Below are positions 8,181-16,652 of a stretch of DNA of 64,000 nt, one piece after another. Position 1 is the stretch's first letter; every line of letters starts with the position of its first letter. Where the stretch lies: NCBI RefSeq assembly GCF_014192095.1, contig NZ_JACHXN010000023.1, positions 1 to 64,000 of the forward strand. Reading direction: 5' to 3'. The DNA is from Phyllobacterium trifolii (lineage in GTDB: Bacteria; Pseudomonadota; Alphaproteobacteria; Rhizobiales; Rhizobiaceae). Below the pieces are notes generated by a model that saw only the letters and a list, made by a program, of their open reading frames with translations, was not told where the DNA came from and ran no database searches. The position numbers were made by a program, and so were the translations under genes.

Positions 8181-9317
8181 ATGAAAAAGAAACTTATTGC
8201 AATATTACTTGGAATGACGGCCATAGCCGGTTATTCACCGCCCACCCAGGCAGAGACCTATACAGGTGTGCCCCGCACATTTCTCTTCAATCCTTCACTG
8301 GATGTTTGCTTCAAGGATACCGCCCAGTACAAGAAGACCGGGCCCTACGTCATCGGGTTCTCCAATGCAGGTCTGGGCGACAGCTGGCGCGTCGTGATGC
8401 AGCATTCGATCATGAAAGCGGCTGCCGAACACAAAGACCAGGTCAAGCAGCTGATTATCACCGACGCCGGCCATGACGACGCCAAACAGGTGGCGGATAT
8501 CCAGGATCTTATCTCGCGTGAAGTCGATCTCTTGATCGTAAGTGCGAATACCGAACAAGCCCTCGATCCGGCAGTCACTCGCGCAATGGAGCGGGGAATC
8601 CCCGTGGTCATGGTCGACCGCCGCGTTTCGTCGAACAATTTCGTTACATTCGTCACCGCCTCGGACGCGATGATGGGCCGTCTCTTCGCTCAGTGGATCG
8701 TCGAAAAGCTCAACGGCAAGGGCAATGTCGTCATTCTTGGAGGACAGGCTGGCTCAAGTCCAAACGAGTTACGGGTCAAGGCCGGAATGCAGGTGTTCAA
8801 CCAATATCCCGGAATCAAGATTCTTGACACGGTCTATTCTGATTGGAGCCCCGTGCGCGGAAAACAGGTCATGCAGACGGTGATTTCCAAATACGGTCAT
8901 GACATCAACGCTGTCTTCTCGACGCATGGTCTGCAAACACCGGGATCAATCGAAGCTTTTCTCGAAGCCGGTTTCAAGCAAGGTGAAATTCCCCCGCATA
9001 CCACCTCCGATGTGAACGGCCCAATGCAAATGGCGCTCAAATACAAGGTGCCGATGCTGGAAGTTGGCTATCCGCCGGCCATGGGTGGCACCGCAATCGA
9101 GGTCGCTCTGAAGGTTCTGGCTGGAGCCCAGGTCCCGTGCACCTATGAAATCAACGCCCAGATTGCGACGACAGAGGGTGATGAAACCGCATCGATCCAT
9201 CCGGACATGCATATCAAGGACATGGTCTTGCCAGATGCCCCGGCCGACATGCTAGTCACCGGTGGCATGGGGCCGGACTACAATCCAAGTACATACAAAG
9301 TCGATTATCCCCACTGA
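8181..9317 (+). CDS. Sugar ABC transporter, periplasmic binding protein (ribose type)
   Basis: 378 residues with a signal peptide (MKKKLIAILLGMTAIAGYS, cleavage near TQAET). The mature chain is a periplasmic-binding domain of the RbsB class: YVIGFSNAGLGDSWRVVMQ, DLLIVSANTEQALDPAV, GIPVVMVDRRV, FAQWIVEKLNGKGNVVILGG. It is longer than RbsB (about 290), with an extended N-terminus before the first strand. It captures a sugar-like ligand for the permeases at 10898 and 11860. GGAGGAG upstream sets the start. First gene of the long operon. Confidence 0.92.
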   Translation: MKKKLIAILLGMTAIAGYSPPTQAETYTGVPRTFLFNPSLDVCFKDTAQYKKTGPYVIGFSNAGLGDSWRVVMQHSIMKAAAEHKDQVKQLIITDAGHDDAKQVADIQDLISREVDLLIVSANTEQALDPAVTRAMERGIPVVMVDRRVSSNNFVTFVTASDAMMGRLFAQWIVEKLNGKGNVVILGGQAGSSPNELRVKAGMQVFNQYPGIKILDTVYSDWSPVRGKQVMQTVISKYGHDINAVFSTHGLQTPGSIEAFLEAGFKQGEIPPHTTSDVNGPMQMALKYKVPMLEVGYPPAMGGTAIEVALKVLAGAQVPCTYEINAQIATTEGDETASIHPDMHIKDMVLPDAPADMLVTGGMGPDYNPSTYKVDYPH

Positions 9318-9327
9318 TATCCTCCCA

Positions 9328-9370
9328 CAGGTGGTGCGGATCGCTTCGGCTCCGCATCACCTGAATTTTT
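9328..9370 (+). terminator. Strong hairpin with T-run after the binding-protein gene
   Basis: A 13-base-pair stem (CAGGTGGTGCGGA against TCCGCATCACCTG, one G-U pair) with a 10-base loop, followed by AATTTTT. It lies between the binding-protein and ATPase genes. Such hairpins usually cause partial termination or protect upstream mRNA, giving excess binding protein over membrane components. Confidence 0.7.
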
Positions 9371-9392
9371 CTGGATGGAACGAGGTCTCCCC

Positions 9393-10883
9393 ATGCTTTC
9401 ACTTCAAGGCATAAGCAAAGGCTTTCCCGGCGTGCAGGCCCTCACGGACATGCAGCTCGAGGTCCGTCAGGGTGAAATCCACGCTCTGATCGGGGAGAAC
9501 GGCGCCGGCAAGTCAACTTTGACCCGCGTTGTCGCGGGCGTTCACCAGCCAGATACGGGATCGATTGACTTTGATGGCGCGCTGGTCAGCTGGTCGGGTC
9601 CAGGCGATGCAAAACGCCATGGTATTCACGTAATCTACCAGGAGTTTGTGCTTTTCCCGCATCTGAGCGTTGCTGAAAACATTTTCATAGGGCACGAGCG
9701 CAGAAATCGGCTCGGTTTGATCGATCATCGCCGCACGCGTTCCGATGCAAGAAATCTCCTCGATAAGTTCGGTATCGATGTTGATCCCACGACTTTGGTC
9801 CGGGATTTGTCGGTTGCCGACCAGCAGATGGTTGAGATCGCCAAGGCATTGGTCCACGACGTCAAACTGCTCATCCTCGATGAACCTACGGCCGTGATAT
9901 CCGGTCCTGAAGTGACGGTGCTTTTTGAACGGTTGCGAGCACTGCGCAATGCTGGCGTTGCTATCCTCTATATCTCCCACAGGCTCGAGGAGATTTTTGA
10001 TCTCTGCGATCGCGTGACTGTGTTGAAGGACGGCAAATACGTTGCCACACGCATGATAGCATCTGTTGAGCGGGATGAACTGATTTCATTGATGGTTGGG
10101 CGTTCACTTTCGGAGCTCTTTCCGAAACGCAACACGCAAAGTGCAGATTCGCCCGTGGTTCTTGAAGTCCGCAATCTCTCGATACCCGGACGCGTTCATA
10201 ACGCGTCAATTACCCTGCGTCGCGGGGAAATTACCGGTCTTGCTGGAATGGTCGGAGCCGGTCGATCCGAGCTGGCCTTCGCCATATTCGGCGCCATGCG
10301 CAGCAGCGGCGGCCAGATTTTTGTCGACGGCCGGGAAATACACGACATGACACCGCGACGAGCGATTGCCGAGGGCATCGGTCTGGTGACAGAAGACCGG
10401 AAAGGCCAGGGGCTTGCAATGAACCTCAACATTGCAGCCAACATGACCGCCTCGACGCTTTCGCAGTTTACGCGCTTTGGCCTCATCGATTTTGCTCGCG
10501 AATTCAAGGTCGCAAAGCAGGAAATCGAATCATATCGGATTGCCTGCAGGGGCCCCTCCACGTCCGTTTCGCTGATGTCGGGTGGTAACCAGCAGAAAGT
10601 GATCGTTGCAAGATGGGCGCGCACCAGCACGAAAGTCCTCATTCTTGACGAGCCGACGCGAGGCGTGGACGTTGGCGCAAAAATTGAAATCTATCGAATC
10701 ATGCAGGAGCTTGCTGACCAAGGGATTGCCATCTTGATGATTTCTTCCGAGCTGCCCGAGATCATTGGCATGTCGGAACGCGTAATCGTTATGCGAGAGG
10801 GGGTCATCACAGGCGAACTCACACGCGATGAGATCACCGAAGAGACAGTCATTGAACTCGCAACACGCCGTTATGCCAGCTGA
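9393..10883 (+). CDS. Sugar ABC transporter, double ATP-binding protein (RbsA type)
   Basis: 496 residues with two ATPase domains in tandem, as in RbsA/XylG. The first has Walker A GENGAGKST, a degenerate signature around LSVADQQMVEIAKAL and Walker B LLILDEPTA. The second has a degenerate Walker A (GMVGAGRSE), signature LMSGGNQQKVIVARW and Walker B VLILDEPTRGVD. The weak second site is normal for this family. Start placed at the ATG at 9393 (CGAGGT upstream); an in-frame ATG at 9375 is possible. It energises the two permeases that follow. Confidence 0.93.
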   Translation: MLSLQGISKGFPGVQALTDMQLEVRQGEIHALIGENGAGKSTLTRVVAGVHQPDTGSIDFDGALVSWSGPGDAKRHGIHVIYQEFVLFPHLSVAENIFIGHERRNRLGLIDHRRTRSDARNLLDKFGIDVDPTTLVRDLSVADQQMVEIAKALVHDVKLLILDEPTAVISGPEVTVLFERLRALRNAGVAILYISHRLEEIFDLCDRVTVLKDGKYVATRMIASVERDELISLMVGRSLSELFPKRNTQSADSPVVLEVRNLSIPGRVHNASITLRRGEITGLAGMVGAGRSELAFAIFGAMRSSGGQIFVDGREIHDMTPRRAIAEGIGLVTEDRKGQGLAMNLNIAANMTASTLSQFTRFGLIDFAREFKVAKQEIESYRIACRGPSTSVSLMSGGNQQKVIVARWARTSTKVLILDEPTRGVDVGAKIEIYRIMQELADQGIAILMISSELPEIIGMSERVIVMREGVITGELTRDEITEETVIELATRRYAS

Positions 10884-10897
10884 GGAGGTAGTTTAAA

Positions 10898-11863
10898 ATG
10901 CAAGCCGTGCTGCAAAACACGAGCCGATATCTATCGGGAGGCCGAAGCGGGCACTTAATCGTTATCGGGCTTCTCGTTGTGATGTTCATAGTGGGTGCCG
11001 TCCTTTCTGATCGCTTTGCCACATCGAACAATCTTCTGAACGTCTACGAGCAATCTGCCGGCCTCGCTTTTGTCAGTCTTGGTCAGACGTTGACAATTCT
11101 CACCGGCGGAATCGACCTGTCGGTCGGTTCGATCATCAGCTTGGTTGCAATGCTGACCTCCGGTCTCATCAATGGCAATCCAGCCATGGTCCTGCCAGTC
11201 GTCTTGTTCGTTCTGGTTTTAGGAACGTTGATCGGTGTAATGAATGGTGCAGCGGTAGTTGTGACCGGTGTGCATCCGCTGATCGTCACACTTGGCACGG
11301 GGGCAATTGTTCAGGGTGTGGCCTTGCTCTATGGGCTCGGGCCTACTGGTAAGGTGCCGCTGAATTTCGATACATTTGCCTATGGCCGGATTGCGGGAAA
11401 GATCTCGATAGGCGCGACCATCGCCATCGCGCTGTTCCTCCTTGTCTGGTTTATCCTCCGGTACACCCGCAGCGGCCGATACGTTTATGCCGTCGGCGAT
11501 GATCCACATGCGGCGCGTTTGATGGCCTTGCCACACAAGCGTGTACTCATCGGTGTATACGCAGCCTCCGGCTTCTTCGCTGCACTCACCGCAGTATATC
11601 TGGTGAGCAGATTTGGAGTCGGGCAGCCCTACACAGGGGCAAACTACACACTGGCTTCGATAACGCCCGTGGTTGTCGGCGGTACGATGTTGGCGGGCGG
11701 AAGAGGCGGCGTCATCGGCACTTTGCTCGGGGTCTACCTGGTTTCTCTGCTCAACAATGTCCTCAACTTCATGGACGTGTCGTCGCATTTCCAGCTGGTG
11801 GTGCAAGGGTTGGTGATCATCCTTGCCGTGTCCGTCTACGTTGAGAAACGGAGGGTTGCATGA
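10898..11863 (+). CDS. Sugar ABC transporter permease 1 (RbsC type)
   Basis: 321 residues with about nine to ten hydrophobic segments. TLTILTGGIDLSVGSI is the family signature (GGIDLSVG), and LAGGRGGVIGTLLGV lies near the C-terminus. RbsC-type permeases form the channel, here apparently as a heterodimer with the next gene. GAGGAGGT upstream sets the start. Its stop overlaps the next start by 4 bases (ATGA), showing translational coupling. Confidence 0.92.
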   Translation: MQAVLQNTSRYLSGGRSGHLIVIGLLVVMFIVGAVLSDRFATSNNLLNVYEQSAGLAFVSLGQTLTILTGGIDLSVGSIISLVAMLTSGLINGNPAMVLPVVLFVLVLGTLIGVMNGAAVVVTGVHPLIVTLGTGAIVQGVALLYGLGPTGKVPLNFDTFAYGRIAGKISIGATIAIALFLLVWFILRYTRSGRYVYAVGDDPHAARLMALPHKRVLIGVYAASGFFAALTAVYLVSRFGVGQPYTGANYTLASITPVVVGGTMLAGGRGGVIGTLLGVYLVSLLNNVLNFMDVSSHFQLVVQGLVIILAVSVYVEKRRVA

Positions 11864-12843
11864 TGAGCGTTTCAGCCATGCCAGAAAAAGATGCGACTTC
11901 CGGCGCATTTGTTCATACGAAACTGATGCCGATCCTCACTCACTATGGAATTTTCCTATTCCTGGTATTGGCGATCCTCGTGTCCGGCTTGATCACGCCT
12001 GCATTCGTCAGTCGTGACAACATTTCCAACATGCTTATGCAGCTCGCACCGCTTGGTATCGTCGTCATCGGCCAGGCATTCGTCATTCTTGTTCGCGGGC
12101 TTGATCTTTCCGTAGCCTCGGTCATGGCAACCTCTGCGGTAGTTGCAACCAGTTTTAGCGGCCAAAACGGTGATGCTGCCTGGGTTGTCCTTGCGGCAAT
12201 TTCAGTGGGGATTGCAACCGGATTGATCAATGGACTTCTGGTTACGAAGCGCAATGTGTCGCCTTTCCTTGCGACGCTGGCAACGATGATTGTGCTCCAG
12301 GGACTGCGCTTTGCCTGGACCCAGGGCGCGCCTTCAGGAAATGTGCCGCCTTTCTTCCGCAGCATTGGAACAGGCGCGTTTTACGGTGTTCCCTACAATG
12401 TAGTGATTATGTTTATTGTCGCCATCGTCTTGGCGATTGTGCTGCATCGCTCTGCATTTGGCCGGCGTATGTACATTACTGGCGGCAATCCGGTTACGGC
12501 GAAGCTGGTTGGGATCTCTTCAGACAGAATAACGATCGCAGCCTACGTGATTTGCGGCGCCCTTGCCGCGGGTGCGGGGCTAATCCTCTCCGGATTTGTC
12601 GGGGTGGTAGACAATTTCGTTGGCCGTGGCTTTGAGCTCGACTCCATCGTCGCTGCGGTGATGGGCGGCGTGGCACTGTCCGGAGGTCGCGGGACCGTTG
12701 CCGGAGCGCTCGCAGGAGCTGCCATCCTTGTGGTGATTTCAAATGCAGTGGTGATGTTCGGTCTTCCGGTCCAGCTTCAGACCATTATCAAGGGCGTGGT
12801 TATCGTGGTGGCCGCCAGCCTCTACGTGAACAGATCCCACTAA
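11860..12843 (+). CDS. Sugar ABC transporter permease 2 (RbsC type)
   Basis: 327 residues. The signature VILVRGLDLSVASVMA is a variant of GGIDLSVG with Arg-Gly-Leu in place of Gly-Gly-Ile. GGVALSGGRGTVAGALAGA lies near the C-terminus. About ten membrane segments. It pairs with the permease at 10898. The start overlaps the stop of that gene. Confidence 0.92.
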   Translation: MMSVSAMPEKDATSGAFVHTKLMPILTHYGIFLFLVLAILVSGLITPAFVSRDNISNMLMQLAPLGIVVIGQAFVILVRGLDLSVASVMATSAVVATSFSGQNGDAAWVVLAAISVGIATGLINGLLVTKRNVSPFLATLATMIVLQGLRFAWTQGAPSGNVPPFFRSIGTGAFYGVPYNVVIMFIVAIVLAIVLHRSAFGRRMYITGGNPVTAKLVGISSDRITIAAYVICGALAAGAGLILSGFVGVVDNFVGRGFELDSIVAAVMGGVALSGGRGTVAGALAGAAILVVISNAVVMFGLPVQLQTIIKGVVIVVAASLYVNRSH

Positions 12844-12870
12844 CGACGAGCGATTTTTAAGGGAAGAGAC

Positions 12871-13659
12871 ATGAGCAATTCAGTAAAAGACAAGGTCGTT
12901 ATTGTAACGGGTGCCGGGCGCGGGATCGGCGCGGGCATTGTCCAAGACCTTGCCGCCAATGGCGCACGCGTCATCATAGCCGATTTGAACAAGGACGCGA
13001 GCGAGGCAGTTGCCGCTGAAATCAGAAAAACCGGCGCGGAAGCGCATGCGGTTTCCGTCGATGTCGCCGAAAGACAGAGCGTCAAGGCCATGATCAGTGA
13101 AGTCGCCAGCAGATTCGGCAGGCTCGATGTCATGTTCAACAATGCCGGCATCAGCCAGACGTGTCCGTTTCTCGATGTGACCGAAGACGACTTCAACCGG
13201 ATCATGAAGGTCAATGGCTTGGGCGTGCTCCTTGGTACGCAAGAGGCAGCCCGGCAGATGATCGCGCAGGGCGGCGGCGGTAAAATCGTCAACACAGCGT
13301 CAATTGCCGGCAAGCAGGGCTATCCCCTCTTTGCCCATTACTGTGCCTCGAAATTTGCAGTTGTGGCCTTGACCCAGGCAGCAGCAAGGGCCTTGGCCGA
13401 ACACAGGATCACTGTGAACTGCTTTGCGCCAGGCGTAGTGGCGACTGAGCTTTGGCAACAACTTGACCGCGAATTCATGGAGCACGGTCTGACCTCCAAA
13501 CCAGAGCAAGCAATCAATGAATTCTCACAGTCTATTCTTCTTGGCCGGGTTTCAGCGCCAAAGGACATAGCCGGCGTCACCACGTTCCTCGCTTCTGACG
13601 CATCGGATTACATCACCGGCCAAACCATGATGGTCGATGGCGGCATGGTCCTGATCTAG
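12871..13659 (+). CDS. Short-chain dehydrogenase (sugar-alcohol/diol type)
   Basis: 262 residues, a classical SDR. The TGAGRGIG cofactor motif is near residues 14-20, Asp38 at the end of strand 2 (IIADLN) favours NAD, NNAG is at 90-93, and the catalytic residues are Ser144, Tyr157 and Lys161 (YCASK). The whole resembles meso-butanediol, sorbitol or polyol dehydrogenases. GGGAAGAG precedes the ATG. It lies directly after the importer, so it probably oxidises a hydroxyl of the imported substrate. Confidence 0.88.
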   Translation: MSNSVKDKVVIVTGAGRGIGAGIVQDLAANGARVIIADLNKDASEAVAAEIRKTGAEAHAVSVDVAERQSVKAMISEVASRFGRLDVMFNNAGISQTCPFLDVTEDDFNRIMKVNGLGVLLGTQEAARQMIAQGGGGKIVNTASIAGKQGYPLFAHYCASKFAVVALTQAAARALAEHRITVNCFAPGVVATELWQQLDREFMEHGLTSKPEQAINEFSQSILLGRVSAPKDIAGVTTFLASDASDYITGQTMMVDGGMVLI

Positions 13660-13711
13660 CCCTGCGAATGGAGGCGGCTGATTTCATTGGTTGAATTTGA
13701 AAGGGAATCCA

Positions 13712-14479
13712 ATGGCACGACTGGAAAATAAGGTGTCGATCATAACCGGAGGAAGCACCGGCATTGGAGAGGCAACGAGCTATCGCTTTGCCGAAGAAGG
13801 ATCAAAAATTGCCATCTTCGACGTTAGCGCCGAGGCCGGTTCCAAGGTCGCCCAAGCCATCATTGACAAGGGAGGCGATGCGATTTTCGTCCGGGTGGAT
13901 GTGTCGGACGAAAAAGCAGTCGAGGCTGGTGTCACTGAGGTTGTTGATCGCTGGGGCAAGCTTGATGTCCTCGTCAACAACGCCGCCATTACCGGCGTGA
14001 ACAAGTTTGCACATGAAGTGACATCGGAGGAGTGGGACAGGATATTTGCGGTCAATGTTCGCGGCGTTTTTCTATGCACGAAGCATGCCCTAAAACCTAT
14101 GATGGCTGCAAAGCGCGGATCGATCGTCAACTTTTCATCGATTTACGGATTGATCGGCAATGACGATCTTCCACCCTATCAGGCCACGAAAGGGGCCGTG
14201 CTGTCGATGACTAAAACCGATGCCATTTGTTAAGCCCCGCACGGCATCCGCGTCAATGCGATTCATCCAGGATCGACAAAGACTCCCCTGTTCATGCATG
14301 CGGGCGAAACCTATCCAGGCGGCCTTGATCATTATCTGGAAATGATGAAGTCGAAACATCCGCTGACGTTGGTTGAACCAGTCGATGTTGCCAATTGTGT
14401 CCTGTTTCTTGCTTCGGATGAGGCGCGATTCGTTACCGGAAGCAGCCTCGTGTGCGATGGCGGCTACACGGCGCAATAG
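13712..14479 (+). pseudogene. Short-chain dehydrogenase interrupted by an in-frame TAA
   Basis: A 255-residue SDR frame split by TAA at 14231-14233 (codon 174). The N-terminal part has TGGSTGIG, NNAA, and the catalytic Ser142/143, Tyr156 and Lys160 (YQATK). The same frame continues after the stop as [18 protein letters not shown] and ends with [15 protein letters not shown], the usual SDR C-terminus. In family members the stop position is normally Tyr or another large residue before APHGIRVN, so a single base change from TAT or TAC explains it. The truncated product would lose the substrate lid. A recent nonsense mutation, a sequencing error or read-through are the options. Confidence 0.88.
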
Positions 14480-14502
14480 AATTGATTTTACGGAGAAATT
14501 AC

Positions 14503-15582
14503 ATGAAAGCGGTTCGATATTATTCCAAACGGGACATCAGGGTAGAGGATGTGCCGGCGCCCTCCGGTCCTCTTGCGGAGGATCAGGTTCTGATTGAACC
14601 GATCGTGTGCGGTATTTGCGGCACTGATTTGCATGAGTATATCGCAGGGCCGATCGTTACTCCGGCAATTGCGCATGTTTATTCGGGTGCACAGCTGCCG
14701 CAAATCCTCGGCCATGAGTTTTCGGCCCGGGTGAAGCAGGTCGGTAGTGGCATCACTCACGTGAAGGTGGGAGATCGCGTATCCATCCAGCCGTTAATCT
14801 CACCGCGTGATGATTACTATGGTCGGCGCGGACTGTTTCATCTCAGCGAAAAGATGGCCTGCGTCGGCCTGTCATGGGATTGGGGCGGAGTGGGAGAATT
14901 GGCCGTCGTTAATGGCTACAATGTCTTTCCTGTGCCCGACAGCGTCAGCGACATACAGGCCGCAATGATCGAGCCCGCGGCTGTTGCACTTTATGCCGTC
15001 GACCGTGGCGGGGTAGGGTCCGGTTCGACAGTGCTTGTTTCCGGTGTGGGACCAATCGGTGCGCTGGTGCTCCTTGCAGTCAAGGCTGCGGGTGCCTCGA
15101 CGATCTTTGTCTCCGAACCCAATACGAACCGCAGGAATCTTGCCCAGAAACTGGTCCCCGAGGCCATTGTATTCGACCCGCGTGAGGCCGATCCCGCGAA
15201 ACTCTTTCGTGAACATACGGAGGAGGGTGTCGGGCTTGATGTTGCACTTGAATGCGTCGGTGCTGAGGCATCGCTTAGTCTGTGTGCAAAAGCCGTCCGT
15301 CGCCAGGGCAAGGTGGTTCAGGTCGGTCTGCATGTCAAACCCGCAGCAATCGATGCCATGTTGTGGGCTCTCAAAGACATTACCGTAGAAGCTACGTGGT
15401 GCTATCCGGTGACGATCTGGCCGCGCATCGCGGCAATGATCGGCGCGGGGATTTTCCCGGTCGAAAAGATTGTCACAGCGACAATCGCTCCTGATGACGT
15501 TGTTGAAAAAGGCTTCGAGGCACTGCTCGACCCTTCAGGCACCCAGATGAAAATACTTGTCGATATGCGAGATGTAAAATGA
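14503..15582 (+). CDS. Zinc-type alcohol dehydrogenase (butanediol/polyol dehydrogenase class)
   Basis: 359 residues, MDR superfamily. The catalytic zinc site is complete: Cys39 (CGICGTD), His71 and Glu72 (GHEF), Glu157 (EPAA). The Rossmann motif is SGVGPIGALVLLAVKAAGA. The four-cysteine lobe that binds structural zinc in butanediol dehydrogenases (about residues 95-120) is absent; only one Cys remains there. Resembles (R,R)-butanediol and related polyol dehydrogenases. Start at the ATG at 14503 with CGGAG upstream; its stop overlaps the next ATG by 4 bases. Confidence 0.87.
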   Translation: MKAVRYYSKRDIRVEDVPAPSGPLAEDQVLIEPIVCGICGTDLHEYIAGPIVTPAIAHVYSGAQLPQILGHEFSARVKQVGSGITHVKVGDRVSIQPLISPRDDYYGRRGLFHLSEKMACVGLSWDWGGVGELAVVNGYNVFPVPDSVSDIQAAMIEPAAVALYAVDRGGVGSGSTVLVSGVGPIGALVLLAVKAAGASTIFVSEPNTNRRNLAQKLVPEAIVFDPREADPAKLFREHTEEGVGLDVALECVGAEASLSLCAKAVRRQGKVVQVGLHVKPAAIDAMLWALKDITVEATWCYPVTIWPRIAAMIGAGIFPVEKIVTATIAPDDVVEKGFEALLDPSGTQMKILVDMRDVK

Positions 15583-16346
15583 GCGAACCCCAGGATTTCA
15601 AAGACCGGGTTGTCCTTGTGACCGGAGCCGCGGGAGGTATCGGCAGTGCCACGTGCCGCCATCTCAGTGCGCGCGGAGCCACTGTTATCGCAGCAGATCG
15701 CGATGACACCGTCAAATCCGTAGCTGAAGAGATCAACCGGGCTGCCGGGAAAGCCTATGGCAGTGTTTTCGATGTAACCAATTTGAGCTCAATCGAGGAA
15801 GCTGCCGCTGATATCAAGGCTCGATACGGCCCCCTTCATGGTGTCTTTGCCAATGCCGGGATGTCCTACGAAAAGCCCGCACTTGGACACACTCAGGATG
15901 AGTGGCGCCGGGTAATGAGCATCAATCTGGATGGCGTGTTTTGGACCGTACAAACTTTCGCCAAAGCCATGATAGCAGCCGGTCGCGGGTCTGTGGTGAT
16001 GACCTCATCTATCGCGGGCGTGAAAGCGGTCCGCCCCGAACTGCATGTCGGTTACGACGTTTCCAAGGCCGCGGTCGCTCATATGTGCCGCGTTTTGGCT
16101 GTGGAATGGGCCAAAACCGGCGTGCGGGTCAATGCTGTCGGCCCCGGTTACACGGATACGGTGATGCTTGCCGAGGTCGGACGTACACAGCCCCAGGTCA
16201 TGAAACAATGGATGGACGATACGCCCATTGGCCGCTTGATTCGGCCTGAGGAAATCGCATCTGCGGTGGGCTTCCTCCTGTCCGAAGGTGCCAGCGGCAT
16301 TACAGGTCAGCTTTTGATGATTGATGGAGGCTACTCCATCAACTGA
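15579..16346 (+). CDS. Short-chain dehydrogenase
   Basis: 255 residues. TGAAGGIGSATCRHL near residue 15, Asp40 after strand 2, ANAG at 91-94, catalytic Ser143/144, Tyr159 and Lys163 (YDVSK). The end, SGITGQLLMIDGGY, is standard. A third SDR in the same operon, likely acting on another hydroxyl or keto group of the same substrate. Translationally coupled to the zinc dehydrogenase upstream (ATGA overlap). Confidence 0.87.
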   Translation: MSEPQDFKDRVVLVTGAAGGIGSATCRHLSARGATVIAADRDDTVKSVAEEINRAAGKAYGSVFDVTNLSSIEEAAADIKARYGPLHGVFANAGMSYEKPALGHTQDEWRRVMSINLDGVFWTVQTFAKAMIAAGRGSVVMTSSIAGVKAVRPELHVGYDVSKAAVAHMCRVLAVEWAKTGVRVNAVGPGYTDTVMLAEVGRTQPQVMKQWMDDTPIGRLIRPEEIASAVGFLLSEGASGITGQLLMIDGGYSIN

Positions 16347-16367
16347 TGGAGGCCGAAGAGAGGTAAC

Positions 16368-16652
16368 ATGCACTATATTGTACACTGCCTGGATCGACCG
16401 AATGCGCTCGCAGACCGGCTCGCCCACTACGAGGCTCACAAGGCCTACCTGGCTAAAGCTACGGTGAAGACGTTGATTTCAGGTCCGTTATTGGCCGACG
16501 ACAACGAGACCATGATCGGCTCGCTATTCGTTCTCGAAGCCGACAGCAAGGAAGCCGTTGTCGCGTTCAACGCCAACGATCCGTTCAACGCCGCCAAGAT
16601 CTGGGAAGATGTCAAAATTCATCCTTTCAGCAAGCGGGTGGATAATCGCTGA
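16368..16652 (+). CDS. YciI-family protein (possible lyase)
   Basis: 94 residues. A complete YciI fold: YIVHCLDRPNA first strand, HYEAHKAYLAK helix with histidines, ISGPLL, GSLFVLEADSKEAV, NDPFNAAKIW and a terminal IHPF. YciI proteins resemble muconolactone isomerase. One characterised member, TftG of 2,4,5-T degradation, eliminates HCl from a chlorinated hydroxyquinol with a His-Asp pair. In an operon that also carries a hydroxyquinol-type dioxygenase and maleylacetate reductase, an elimination or isomerisation step on a ring intermediate is a reasonable role. That is inference. Confidence 0.82.
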   Translation: MHYIVHCLDRPNALADRLAHYEAHKAYLAKATVKTLISGPLLADDNETMIGSLFVLEADSKEAVVAFNANDPFNAAKIWEDVKIHPFSKRVDNR

